Assembly (NCBI GenBank): GCA_015680685.1
Contig: MNCI01018957.1
Coordinates: forward strand, 178,860-242,859
DNA length: 64,000 nt
Source: Gnetum montanum
Lineage: Eukaryota > Streptophyta > Gnetopsida > Gnetales > Gnetaceae
Direction: 5' to 3'
The position numbers were made by a program, and so were the translations under genes. Of the stretch, positions 1 to 12,128 are shown piece by piece (position 1 is the first letter of the stretch; each line of letters starts with the position of its first letter). Under the pieces are notes generated by a model. That model saw only the letters and a list, made by a program, of their open reading frames with translations, ran no database searches and was not told the origin of the DNA.

Positions 1-2822
1 ATGGCACCCAAACAAAAGCATCTGCAAGGAGAACCCTCACTACCATGGGAGAGATGACCCAGAGCTGGAAGGGGCTAGCAAGAACAAGGCCAAGAACAAC
101 AAGAGGTGACCCATGCAACTAGACCTCTTTGTGAGAAACCTGAGGTGGAATCTATTTGATAGATTCCAGAGGAAGAAGTGCCTATCGAATAATGCCAACA
201 AGGAGAAGAGCCTAGACCTATGCCAAAGCTTGAGGTCACTCTAACTCAAGCCTACCTAGACATCATCAAGTCCTGAGAAATCCAAAGATCAATTCTTTAA
301 GAGATAAACTTTAGGCTATTTTTGGAAAAATCTCTAGAGGATGTCAAGACATAGTTGCAAGCCTCTCCAATGTGGCCAATCATCATGTCTATTAGGGAAT
401 GGTACATGGGAGAGACTTATCTCTTCTGGAGTAGCTAAAGACCAGGGTCCATTATAAAAATCAAGGACATGCAAGTGTCCTACTCAGTAGAAGCTATTGC
501 ACAAGCATTGCAGTGGCCAGACATTAAAACACAATTGGTAGAAATATCAACAAAAGGCAATCCTAAGGCAAAAAGAGAATGGACCCAGTGATGCTATGGG
601 ATGGACCGTAAGGATTATGACGCACTCACATTAGTGGAGTGGATTTATTTCAAGATTACGACCTATCACCTCAATCCAATGATGAGGCCAAGCAAGGTGA
701 CTACCTTCTCTACTTGAGGATGCACTACTCTAAGCAAGAAATTTCTCGTTAACCTTCCACAACTAAGTTATTTGGAGATTGAAAAGCGCTTCAAGAAGAA
801 CAAATGTGGAAGGAAGACCTTACCCTTTCCATGCCCTATCAAGAAACTCTACAAAAGGGTAGGTATTATTCGCTACTCAAATGACACCCTTAGGCATGCT
901 TCCTTGGCCTCATGGCCAACGACCACTCAAGAAGAGGAGCTGCCACCACCACCACCCACTCAAGAGAAAACACCAAAGGCCTACATAATCCTTGAGCATC
1001 TACAACAAATCTAAGAATGGCCCTTGAGCGAACAAGAAAAACAAGCAAGAACAAGTGGGGTGGATCCATTTTTGTATTAGCCGATGATGAGTCACCTTAA
1101 TCAGGTGGCCTAAATAGTTAGCCAGATGGAGAGAGGTGGTTCCATTTTCTCTACCCAAAGAACATAGCTGCCTTCAAGGTCAGATCCCAATGCTCGAGAG
1201 GTGATGATATCACTAGAAACACACCATCTATTCCCAAAAATATTTGGGAATGCTACCACTTTCTCAATGTGATTGGAGGAAGTTAAAGAGGCAATTGTCT
1301 TGGTGATGCAACACCAAGGGCAGGAGACAGTGGAAAAAGTGGTAGCTAACCATGTAGCTGAAGCACGAAATACACCCACAACATCTATACTAGACATATC
1401 TACACTTCAAGATGTGCATACATCTACAGGCATTGTTAGTGAAAAATCAAATGCAACCCAACACGAACAATTTCTAGAATAACTAGTAGGAACTAGGCAA
1501 CTAACTCCAGACATCTTTAATCTCCTAGAGAACATCACCGCAACCTAATTGGAGCTATTAAATGCAAGAAAAAAATGTATCATCTTGGAAGGGCAACTCA
1601 AGATGGCTCAAGAGCAAAATCAATGCTTAGTCATGGAGGTTGTTGAACTTTTTTCCCAACTTGTGGAACAAATAATCCTTAGCCCATAATGACAAGAGAT
1701 GAAGCTATGAACTAGCTTTAAGAATGATTTCAAAAGGCTAAGGAGGAAGCAATAATGGCCATCCTCAAAAATTCCATAGCAGAAGCTAAAACACACTCAA
1801 TCAAAAAGGACTTGAATCATATGTACCAAGAGAATGAAGCATTGAATGCACAAAATCATCACCTACGAAATTTTGATGCTCAGAAAGATAAAATGCAAGA
1901 ATTCATTCATCAATAGTAAGAGCAACTTGCTAGGGTCAACACTGAACTAAGGAAATTGATCATAAAGAACCAAAATTTGTCAATGGAGGAAGTACGCACC
2001 TTGTAAAAAAAGTTTGTCATCAAGATCACCGCCTGGAAGAATGAAGCTCTCAAATTTGAGAGAGTGAAAAATCACTACAAGGACCAAGTTCATTTGCAAA
2101 AGGAAATTAATGAAAAAGAAATCTAGATGGTAAAGGCTAAAGTGAATGAAGCTCTCCAACAACTCTAGCAAGGAAGAGAGATGTGGCAGTCCATCCTTGA
2201 TGGGATTGATGCCTACAACAAAGCGAAAATCTGCTTGAAGGAGTTGCAGATCAAAGAAATGATAGAGTATATGAAGTTGGCTAATCTCCTTTATGCAAAC
2301 CTAGCAATGCTAATAGCCAGATGGTCATAGTTAAAATTGGAGAAATAAGTGGTTAGCTCGTATCTGCTATATGAGGCCAAGTTCACACCACATGGACACC
2401 AAGAAAAAGCTTGAGATTGCTAATGCTGAACTCAAAGTTCTCAAAGGATGATTCATCGATCAACAAGCCATCGCTAAGGACCTAGCTAGAGAGATGAATA
2501 ACTACCAGGAGCTAAAGAATAACTATTTAACATTGAATGCAAATAGTTCACTACCTAGTTCATCAATGTCAAGGAGTTGTTTCTAGCAATCCCGTGTCCT
2601 TGGGATGTGCCCATTCCAACCCAAATTGGGGAAGATATGTTTTTGGTGCATGATCCTAGGAGTCAGAAGGAGAAAATGAAAGCATTGTTGGATGCTTTCT
2701 GCCTCTTGCCTAAAGTTGCAGCAGTAGCAAGACAACAATAGCTACCTCAACCATCACTAATGCATGAAGTTGGTGAAGGTCCCTTAGAGCCTCAGGAACC
2801 ACCATCACCTGGGATCATCTGA
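1..2822 (+). pseudogene. Accessory (third) ORF of an Athila-like element, decayed copy 1
   Basis: This stretch is a diverged copy of the accessory ORF at 17024-19911. Both open with MAPK, both carry the block ending LPFPCxIxKLxKxxGI (here near 810-870), and both end just before the shared non-coding string ATCTTCTTCAACAA. Many in-frame stops and small indels break it. The second half is rich in Glu, Lys and Gln with heptad-like spacing, so it was coiled coil. It lies directly upstream of the LTR at 3074, the position of the accessory or envelope-like ORF in Athila-type elements. The rest of this element (gag-pol, 5' LTR) lies left of the window. A polypurine-like GTGGGGGTA precedes the LTR. 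Confidence 0.8.
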
Positions 2823-3073
2823 TCTTCTTCAACAAGCTATATAGTATCAAAGAACTTGTTGTTCAATTTTTGAAGAGTTGTGTCATGATGTTCAATTTTG
2901 TATCCTGAACACCACCATTTTTGTAATGTATTGATCCGTACACCTAAGCACTCCATTTTTTGTCAAAGTTATTTGGTTTGTTTTATTGAAAAAAAAAAGT
3001 AAATCAATAATCCCATACCTTCCCAATTTTGTAAAAGAACTCAAGGACAAGTTTTCATTTAGTTGTGGGGGTA

Positions 3074-4000
3074 TGATGAGTCATCATTGGTTGGCTACAT
3101 CGATGAGGCCTTGTCGATGTAGTCAACCGTGTCGATGAGGCTTCATTGACACATCTCACCCTGCATCGATAAGGCCTCATCAACACAATGTTTGTCTATC
3201 ACCTATAAATACGTGCCTACCAGCCACATTTATGGCAATCTAAATTTCAGTAGTAGTGAAACTCTTGCATTTTTTCCATTCAAAAGTTAGAGATTTTTCC
3301 CTAAGTGCCTACAACAAGAGTCATTAAGTGTACGGATCTTTATTTGAGCACTATTGTACCTAAGCATGATAGTGTGTGTGGCAATAAAGATGAGCTTTCT
3401 AATAAACCTTGTAGTACTTTGGATAAATTAACTGTTTCATTTATGCATTCAATGTTTTCAATTATTTGTTAATTGTTTTCAATTATTTTGCAAATATTTT
3501 CTAGCAAATGAGTTAATAAAGTAATTAAGCTAGATAGATTAAATACATAAGTACGACCACTTTGAGCGTAACACATATTTGCTTGGTAATCCCAGAAGCA
3601 TTATTGCTTGGTATGCCCAGTAGCATAGCACTTGGTTTCCCAGCAACAAATACATGGGTTCAAGACGTGTACGGAAAGTGGGAACAGATACTTATGTTAG
3701 GATTAGTTAAATGTTAGTAAATTAGTTAATTTAGATTAGTTAATCAAATTAATTTTATCCATATTTGAGCACTAATCTATAAAACATCAAATTGATAAAA
3801 ATCAAATGCCTCAATTACACTTAACCATACCAACAAACGTCATGAGTGTAATTGGGAAGACAATGATTGACCTTAAGGCTAGATTCACTTCCTAAAGGGC
3901 TAGTGCACTGGAAACAATAAAGTTTGTGGAATTCAACAAGATCATGCGTGAACATTTGTGATTTGTATGGTTAGGCTTAGGGGTACCTCACCACTCATCA
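3074..4000 (+). mobile_element. 3' LTR of the first Athila-like element
   Basis: The LTR starts TGATGAG and ends GGGGTACCTCACCACTCATCA, the same termini as the LTRs at 7832 and 20163. It has a TATA box (TATAAATA, 3204-3211). An inverted repeat with 15-base arms (3089-3103 and 3114-3128, one mismatch) lies before that box. The later part shares the AAGTACGACCA and repeated TTGGTAATCCCAG-like strings with the other LTRs. The target duplication cannot be tested because the 5' end is outside the window. Confidence 0.85.
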
Positions 4001-4019
4001 CTACCCACATGAAAAATAA

Positions 4020-4990
4020 TTTTTGAAATCCCTCTACATATGACCAGGCTACCCACATCTATAACAACAATAGCTCCATGACCAACTCCAATAGTAGAAC
4101 CATGAGTAGGTGTTGGATGCTCTCCTTCATGCCCACAAGCTTGCATAAAAGGATCAAGCCTCTCTTTAGATGTTGGCCCTTTCTTCTACCCCTATTACCT
4201 CTCTCTATGCATTATATCTTCCTGCTAATTCATCTCTAAATCCATGGCTATTACTTTAGCCTCATCATAGGGCATAATCTGAGGGGTAATAGGTGATCCT
4301 TCAAAGATGGTCTCAAACCTCAAATAAATATGTTCACCAATGCCCAAACATCTATGTACATCTGTGGTACATAATTACTCAGCTCAAAGAAATGAGCATC
4401 ATGCTCTACCATAGACCAATTACCTTGATAAAAATGATAGAACTCATACTCCTTAGCCTAAGCATATTGGGTAGACACATAATTGGCTTTGAAAGGTGTT
4501 AGAAAATCATCCCATGTTACCTCTTGGCCAATCCATCCCTTGTCCTACTCTTTAGTCATCCACTAGAGCCAGGAAATACCAACTAATTGATAGACTGCCA
4601 AGTAAGTTTGCTAAACTAATGAGCAACCCATCAAATCAAAAGCCTTTTGAAATTCCTCCAGCCATTCTATAGCTATAGTGGAATCCTCGGTGCCATCAAA
4701 TTTAGGAGGTCCAAACTTCTGAAACTACTCTACCAATTTCCTATTGATAGGCTACCTATTTAAGTCTCCTGAGCCTCCATTACCACTACCACTTCCCACT
4801 TCCCTAATCGTGGGAATGGGAGCATCACTAGCTACAACATACTGTTGTATAAGTTCTAGTTACCTATTTTCAGGATCACTACTAGATGTTTGAGGAGGCT
4901 ACTCCTATCCATCATTAGGCCCTTCTAACCTGGGAGCCCCACCAACATCATGACCACATCTGCTATACATCTTTGTAACCTGAAATCACA
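4020..4990 (-). pseudogene. gag remnant of a chromovirus-like Ty3/gypsy element
   Basis: Read on the minus strand, 4560-4740 gives a clear gag start block. It includes FGPPKFDGTEDS followed by EWLEEFQKAFDLMGC and, after a stop, a stretch with WDDFLTPFKANYVP. These match the layout of the Retrotrans_gag family in Ty3/gypsy elements, where a PPxFDG block precedes a WL...F.....C block. Several stop codons interrupt the frame, so it is dead. The primer-binding site and LTR lie immediately upstream in its own direction (5034 onward), which fixes the orientation. No protease or polymerase part was recognised; the element seems cut at about 4000 by the neighbouring LTR. Confidence 0.7.
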
Positions 4991-5033
4991 AATGGATGAG
5001 TACCCCAAACATCATACAACATTGAAGTAAACT

Positions 5034-5046
5034 AGCTTCGATACCA
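5034..5046 (-). other. Primer-binding site, initiator tRNA-Met type
   Basis: On the minus strand this reads TGGTATCGAAGCT, two differences from the usual plant site TGGTATCAGAGC. It sits three bases after the LTR end (GGTGTTACA), the expected spacing, and upstream of the minus-strand gag remnant. Confidence 0.75.
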
Positions 5047-5049
5047 CAA

Positions 5050-7831
5050 TGTAACACCCTACCCTAGCTAGGGCATGGTGATGCTTAGAAGCACTAGTAA
5101 TCTTACAATGGAAGCATGATAAACTAAAAACTAATGAGATGTAAAAATACATTATATTAAGGAAGGTCAAACTACACAAAAATTCCATGCCAAATCAATA
5201 ACTAAACATACATTACAATGAGAAATGGAATATCTCTACATAAACCAAAAATCTACACTATTCTCACGACATACAAAAACATATAAACATCATCATCACA
5301 TATATACAAAACATTTCATACAATTATAAATAGTCCATACTCCTGTACATGGAAATATATAATAACCAAGCCCTGAAGGATTTCCCCTTCTCTACTCTTC
5401 CTCTCTGTGCTTGTCTGGGCCCCTACGACTTCCACCTGTAATTAAAGAAAGTCAGTATACAACTGAGTGGGAAGCCTTTACATGTCCCCTACTAGATGGT
5501 CCATAAGTGCTACGTTAGAGGGGAGCAGTGGGTACAAGGAAACCTAGATTACCTGTTAGTCTTACGTATGCTAAGAGCAACTCATGAACACACACATATC
5601 ACACATAACACTCGCATCATCATTATCAAAGAGGATAGATGGCTATAATATAATCACAAATAAAGCCATGGTCTAACATAATCTATCATCTATTCATTAC
5701 ATCACATCACACATCTTTCCACTATCATACCCATGTCATCATACCTACACTAGACCATTAAACAATCCATGACTCACATGATCATAATCCAATCATTATA
5801 TATTATATTAGTGATATGACTCACAAACCGATACTATCATATACATAGCCCATGTGGCCGCTAGCACATCCACACTTAGTGTAGCATGTGAAACACTGCC
5901 ATGAGAACCCATAAAAATCATTTCCTATTGATCATTTATTAGTCTTTTATTCAGCCAACCAGTGCTAAGGTTCATCAACTTCTGACCTGCAACCACTAGC
6001 CTTCTAGAGGAATGGTGATAGGGATGAACATACCTATGCCACGTACCAGCTATAGGGACAAACATACCTATGCTTTCCCACTCTTAGGATGGGGCCTGAG
6101 ATAGGAGCCTCACCGATATATCACAGTGGGGGTCAATCCATACTACCTTCAAGGTGCCTCATCACCAATCGGTCCACACCCTCATGCTAACACCACCCAC
6201 CAACAACTATCACAAGCATCATCATGAAGATATGTACAAAGCCCAACTAGCTTAAGTTAACACATGCCACAAGCACAACACATCCAAAACCAATATAACA
6301 TGACCACATATATTCACACCTAATAATCACATTCATTCCATGAAAACAATACCACAATTCAACAAAACAAAATGTTGCACCACAACCATATTTCTCAAAA
6401 TGCATGTAATATCACAAAATGACCACTATACTAACCTCCAAAATGATATATTCCCAAAAAAACCAATTCCATGATTAGAAAGTACTTTCCAAGATGATCC
6501 CAATGTCACTAATTTCACCTAAATCGGACTCTTGGAAGCAAAGTTATGCATGTGTAAAGTTTGATGCATAAAATAATAACTATTAATATTTAATTGCTGC
6601 TAGGAAGGATTGAAACTTCTAAAACTTCTCGCACCATAATAGGCCCCCAAAAATATAATATTCATAGCATACCAGGCTCATCAACATCACATATCATATT
6701 CCACAAGTCCACATCATACCATACATCGCATATATCTTAATAAGAAATTCGTAACCAAAACCGTACAAATTTGAAAAATATGCAAAATAACATGTCCAAG
6801 CTCAATCTTTGAGCTATTCACCAACATCGCATGATCATATATACTAATCTAGCACAAAAATACAAGGAAAATGTAAAGACAACCCACCAATTAAAATTTT
6901 TGGGGTAGAAAGGCTAAAATAAGTAGAAAACCCTGAAAAAATCCAGCATAACCCTCTTTCACTCCAAACAAGTTATGCACCCATGTAGATACAACCACAA
7001 CAATTTCAAATCCAAGTTCAAAGTAAGCAAATGTTATCCAAAATATCAAAATTATGGGAAAAAGGATGAAAAATAGAAGAAAACAATGGAAAACAAAGAG
7101 GAAGGAACTAGAAATCTATTTTTGTTCATTCAAAAACAAAAACCCAAAATCCAAATGCTCACACGTGGTGCACACAACAAAAGAAAGATGGTGGTGTTGT
7201 TTTTGTTTTTTGTTAACACTTATAAGCATAATACATGTTATCATAATGCAAATGCCTTTTCTCTTTTACACACGTCATGTGCATAAGTCAATGTTACTTT
7301 TCTTAATTTAACTTTATATTATTTTACTTTTTAACCATGTGATTTTCATAAGCTAATATATTTTTGTCCTCCGTGACTAGTACAATGAACTTCATTCATA
7401 CATAACAAACACACCAAGACTCCAAATCAAAATCCATTTGAACCTACAAGGTCCTTATCAAATTCTCTACACATTCACATGTCAAACTCACAGCCAAGCA
7501 TCATGCAACATAGCACTATAGTGAAAATGCATAAATACCAAAATCACACATAAAGCATAAAGACATACCGAATAGGTGCTCTTGTACCCTAATCCAACAT
7601 TCATGCCAACAACATCACCTGTCTAACACATCACACAGGGCTAGTGTACATAATCATGTTAGTTAAGCATGTAAAGACATCATAATCATAACATAAAGAT
7701 AAAGCCTCATAACATATAAACTACATTTATATTAAATTAACTTGTCCCCAACAACCCACTAGGACTCCACACATAATGTCTGAAGCATAAGTGTATGACC
7801 ATACCTAATGTATCTTGATGGGATATAATAC
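5050..7831 (-). mobile_element. 5' LTR and flank of the minus-strand chromovirus-like element
   Basis: The left edge is clear: TGTAACACCCTACCC at 5050, abutting the primer site. The remainder is AT-rich, non-coding, with many short CATCA/CACAT-type strings and no convincing reading frame. Chromovirus LTRs of this type can be long, but I could not fix the other boundary; some of the right part may belong to the element whose 3' LTR is at 21534. The complete element at 7832 is inserted at the right edge. Confidence 0.5.
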
Positions 7832-8717
7832 TAATGAAGTGTCATTAAGTCAATGCGTTGACTAGGCCGTGTCGACACGGGCCTGTCGACGTAGCCTCCC
7901 TACGTCGACGTGGCCCCATTTACGCAGCCGCCTATCTTGGCCTATAAATAAGAGGGTCTTCCGCCTCATTTAGGCATCTTTTGGTTAGTTATAGCAAAGC
8001 TCTTGCAGTTTGTTCCTGCAAGAGATAGAATATTTTCCAAGTGCCCGCAGCAAGTGTAAGAAAAGTGATCAGCTCTTTATTCGAGCGTTGATGTATCTGA
8101 GCCCATTGGCATGACGGCAATAAAGAAGAACTATTCAAGCATTCCTTGAAGCATTTGGACTTAGCTATTTTATGCATTCAGTAGTTTAATATGTTTATAC
8201 TTTTTTAATTACTTGTTAATTACTTAAGTTTTTTTACCGTTATCTTAATCGCTATCGCTTACTCGTAGTTCGTAAAGGCCATAAGTACGACCATCTTGAA
8301 CGTAAATCAAACACTTGGTAAGCTCAGTGATGCTTAACGTCTGGTAACCCAGAAGTGTTAAGAGATGCTTAGAATGTGCTCAGAAGATGGGATTAGACAC
8401 TTATGCTAGGGATAGTTAGAGTATAAGCTAGGATAATTATAGATTAGAAAATAGTTTATTCCTTACTTTTCATACCTTAAAGTAGCCACCAAAAGAAATG
8501 CAAAAAGATATAAAAATAATTAGCCTTAATCTCACTTAACCATCGTAAATAGAACCTCACAAGTGGGATTAGGAGGATAATGACCATTCTAACCCAAGGT
8601 TTCACTGGTTAGGGTCTGGTGTATTTTAAGTGCTTACAGTCTACGGAATTTGACCGATTCGCGTGTGAACACCCGTGATTCATATGGTTGGGAGTAGGGG
8701 TACCTAGCCGCTCATCA
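7832..8717 (+). mobile_element. 5' LTR of the complete Athila-like element
   Basis: The LTR begins TAATGAAGTGTC (the canonical TG has become TA) and ends GCTCATCA. The U3 part before the TATA box is only about 110 bp. TATAAATA is at 7943-7950. Two dyads lie in U3: a 14-base palindrome centred on GTCGAC (7867-7880), and GTCGACGTAG / CTACGTCGAC arms (7885-7894, 7900-7909) around a 5-base loop. Confidence 0.95.
7867..7950 (+). promoter_or_regulatory. LTR promoter with paired GTCGAC dyads and TATA box
   Basis: The block holds a perfect 14-base palindrome (CCGTGTCGACACGG, 7867-7880), a perfect 10-base inverted repeat with 5-base loop (7885-7909) and TATAAATA (7943-7950). The TATA box and its place in the LTR are conventional. 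A role for the dyads as protein-binding or methylation-target sites is inference. Confidence 0.75.
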
Positions 8718-8718
8718 T

Positions 8719-8736
8719 TGGCGCCGTTGTCGGGGA
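8719..8736 (+). other. Primer-binding site complementary to tRNA-Asp
   Basis: The site reads TGGCGCCGTTGTCGGGGA and starts one base after the 5' LTR. It matches the complement of the plant tRNA-Asp(GUC) 3' end at 17 of 18 bases; the one change (T for C) still allows a G-U pair. This primer is typical of Athila-type elements. Confidence 0.9.
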
Positions 8737-8884
8737 CTATTAAGTCTTACATGCGTCATCTAACCTTAGTGAAATTATCATTCAAGTCGTTGGAATGGAC
8801 CCAGGATAGAAATATTCATGCACGCTAGGTGGATTAAAGTTAGTAGTAAGGTACATCGATTACATGGACCATCTAACATCCAAT

Positions 8885-10594
8885 ATGTCTTCTCGCAGGA
8901 GGGAGATATCCACCCCACTGGTGCCACAGAAGTGTCAAGTGGTGTACAAGCATCCCGATGAGTACGTCCCTGATTTCACGTTCATCCTACATCAGGATGA
9001 GCATCTATGATGGTGGGACATGGAGGGAAATATTGTACACCCCCCNCCAATCAGCTCCTACGATGCTATTTCACAATCTTGGTAGATTGGGCATCCAGGA
9101 CCTTGGAGCAAAGTATGTCATGGAGGACCATGACTACCGGGACTATCATCCCATAGAGGCTCAACAAGCAAGAGATCAACAATAGGTGGACAGATATGAA
9201 CAGCTGAAGGGGAAATAATTTAGTAACCCCTTATTCTCGCCAGGGCTGTCAGATGATGGGGATCCCATCTTTCATGATACCCATTCAACCAAACTTCCCC
9301 TAGGGTAGCAGGTCCTCCAATCCATGATTCAGTCCAAGCATCTAGGTGGCCAAGATCCCCAAGGGGATGGAGGGTCACATAGCAAAGATGAATAGGACAA
9401 TCGGGACCATCATTAGGGTAGAGGGAGAGATCCCTCTCCTTCTTCTCCATTCTCTCGCTCTCCTTCTCCTTCATCCAGCTCAGGCTCTGATCATAATTGA
9501 GGTAGAAGGAAGTGAAAGGACGATGGCAAAAAGGTTCAGAAGGAGCAACGTGAGGAAATGCACGAACAATCACATGATGCTCGCCGACATGAAAGGAGGG
9601 ATAGCTGGAATCGTCACAGACATCATGGTCCTCAGTAGGACTATGATTCAGATGAGCCATTGTTGGCTACCCGGAGTATGCTCCAAATATCTAAGGCAAT
9701 TCAAATCCCTAGTAAGCACATGAAGGATAGCCAGATCAAGTGCGTTGATATGAACAACATCCCCAGATTTGAAAGGGGATACAACTGTGATCCACAGACT
9801 CACCTGCAGGTGTTCCATGACGCCTGCACCCTGTAAAACATTGACAATGATTGGCAGAAGCTAAAGTTGTTCCCTCGCACGCTCATCAAAGAAGTTGAAA
9901 GTTGGTATTATCCTTGGAGTCGGAATCAATCAGAAGATGGAGTACGATGCTTGAAATTTTCAATGACAAGTATCAAACATACTCCAAAGTGGTGAATCTG
10001 AGACTACAGATCCAAGGTTGGAAACAAGGGAATCATGAACCCTTGGACGCCGCCATGAGTAGGTACTACTCATTGTTGCATCGGTGCCTTGGTCATGGTT
10101 ACTCTCAGCGAGCACAGCTTCGCAACATCATTGATGGGATCCATTTTGAAACATGAAAGACCCTTGGCATGTATGCCCAGGGGTGACTGTCAAAGCTAAG
10201 GGCCCATCAATTGCAATGCCTCATTGAACAAGTGGCCAAGGAGGAAGGAGAACTGAGAAAAAAGAAAACTATAGAAGAATTCAACCGGGATCCTTCCCTT
10301 AGAAAAAGGAAGGTCCATTTTTTTGATGAAGAGGATGAATCACCACTGGAAGAAGCAGTGAATCAAAAGACCTTGCTGTTACAAAAATTTGCATCTAAAA
10401 TATCGACAAAGGTGGATAAGATGTGGGACTCTTTGGACGAAAGGGTCCAAAGCATGTTGAAAATCGCAGAGGAGTCTAAAGAACAAGGTAATGACCGCAA
10501 TCGGCACAGGAAGAAGGAAGCTGAACGTGCCCAATATAAGGGAAAGGGCAAGGTTGCTGTAGCAAAGCAGGTTGTAGACTCTGACACCAAGTAG
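8885..10594 (+). pseudogene. gag of the complete Athila-like element, broken
   Basis: I start it at the ATG at 8885 because the related element at the window end has the same MSS start at 63710 followed by the shared DEYVPxFTFILH block. In the middle (9750-10156) is the capsid-like Retrotrans_gag region with FERGYNCDPQTHLQVFHDAC, then EVESWYY and a region ending LRNIIDGIHFET. A basic, Glu/Lys-rich stretch follows (10211-10594). Just past its stop, CGICQYEHPKGCC looks like a zinc-knuckle relic, followed by a Pro/Gln/Tyr-rich tail. Stops and frameshifts interrupt the frame repeatedly, and one N lies at 9046. Confidence 0.8.
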
Positions 10595-11428
10595 GATGAT
10601 GAATGTGGCATATGCCAATATGAACATCCTAAGGGATGTTGTCTTGTGGTGTCACATCTTCAAGAGTCTAGGGTGTACGCATTGAACCCTTGCTTGGCAC
10701 AATGGCAAACACCTTGAAGGTTGCCTTATCCACAAGGTAATTCTAGGTGGTTTCACCAACAACAGCAAGGATACTATCCAAGTGCAACGCCACCGCAACC
10801 GTATGAATACTTCCAACAGTGGAAGCACCCACAAACATGGGGGATGCCACCTCCAAGGCAACAGTACCCTTACAAACAGCTAGATCCCTATGGGTACTAT
10901 GTTCAGCAACCGGTCTCTCCAAGGGACTCTTCCAGTCATGTTGCCTTTCCAAGTTATTACCACCCCTGGAGTATTTTTGATCTCAATCTCCATCACCCCA
11001 GGGGGACAACCCACATCTCTTCTATCCTCCATCACCTTCTCCTGCCACTCCTCCACCACATCCCACTCAGCTATTGCCTACTCCATCAATGCAGGGAGAC
11101 ATATCGCCATAGCTGCAGCAATGAAATGATACGAGGGTTGTTAATTTACAACTGGCACCTTAGTCGAGTGGACCGAAACCCAAGCCACGAAAATGTTCCT
11201 TTTTTCGGCCCAACAATCTGAACATACCCTCGCATACACCTATGGCTAGTGCCTCTGAACCTACAAACGCCTCCACTAGTCCACCGCCAGAGCAGCCTCC
11301 AAGCCAACAACAAAAACACTTCAATGTCTAGACAGTCATGTTCACACATGTTGTAACTGACTGGATCAAGACATGTCACCTTCCCCAGAAATTGACTAAT
11401 CTGGGAAGCCCCCCTCATCTATCTTCAG

Positions 11429-11812
11429 GTGGCAAGGAATGAACCATGCAAATCTCTTCTAGACTTAGTGTCAGGGGTCAATTTGATCTCTCATGATATA
11501 TACAAGAACTGGAACCTACCCCTGCTAAAGAAGAGCAACATCTGGCTCGAGTTAGCAGACCAGTCCATCACTGTTCCCTTAGGATTGGTGGAGGACATTG
11601 TGACCACCATTTGTGGGTGGTCCTACCCTGCTGATTTCTTGGTCATTCGTGTAGAGAACTATAAGGGAAACTTCCCAATCATCATGGGAAGGGCCTGGCT
11701 AAGCATGGTGGACGCACGACTAGGCCTCCGTGATCTATCCCTTAAAATTTCAAAGGAAAAATCCTTTTGGGAAGGTCAAGAAGAAACGTGTTCTATGCAT
11801 CGCGTACAGTGA
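11429..11812 (+). pseudogene. Aspartic protease region of the Athila-like pol
   Basis: The frame shows LLDLVSGVNLIS where the family has a D-L-G-A-S type active site, then LELADQSITVPLGLVEDI and a later FPIIMGRAWLS block, the usual second half of a retroviral-type protease. The catalytic Asp is kept, but the following Gly is replaced by Val, so activity is doubtful even apart from surrounding stops. It lies between gag and RT as expected. Confidence 0.8.
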
Positions 11813-12128
11813 CTCAAGGTGTAACTGTGTGTAGCAATTATGGTTCACTAAGCAGATATCCATTCAAGCATGCAGTCAGTGTACTGAGGAATCACCTGTT
11901 CAATAATGCCTGTATGCAGCAGCCACTAACCAAGAGGGCACCCAGTGGCTAACAGTTGATGCTAGTAGCACATTGTGCATGGAACCATCAGAGGGGCTTG
12001 TACAAGCCTACATTGATAGTAGAGATGAAATGGAAGAGATTCATCAACAAGTCTCCACTATTGATGACCAAGATGACTAGGGGAAGCTAAAAATCCCTGA
12101 GAGCTTCAAACAAGAGCCCCTTGAGTTA

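Noticed and set aside
1110-1397. Minus-strand frames opposite the accessory ORF copies (also 18169-18450, 19590-19976)
   Set aside because: They are antisense shadows of the coding relic and occur at equivalent places in both copies.
9220-9723. Long overlapping open frames on both strands
   Set aside because: They lie inside the decayed gag region and show no domain; the plus-strand gag homology runs in a different frame.
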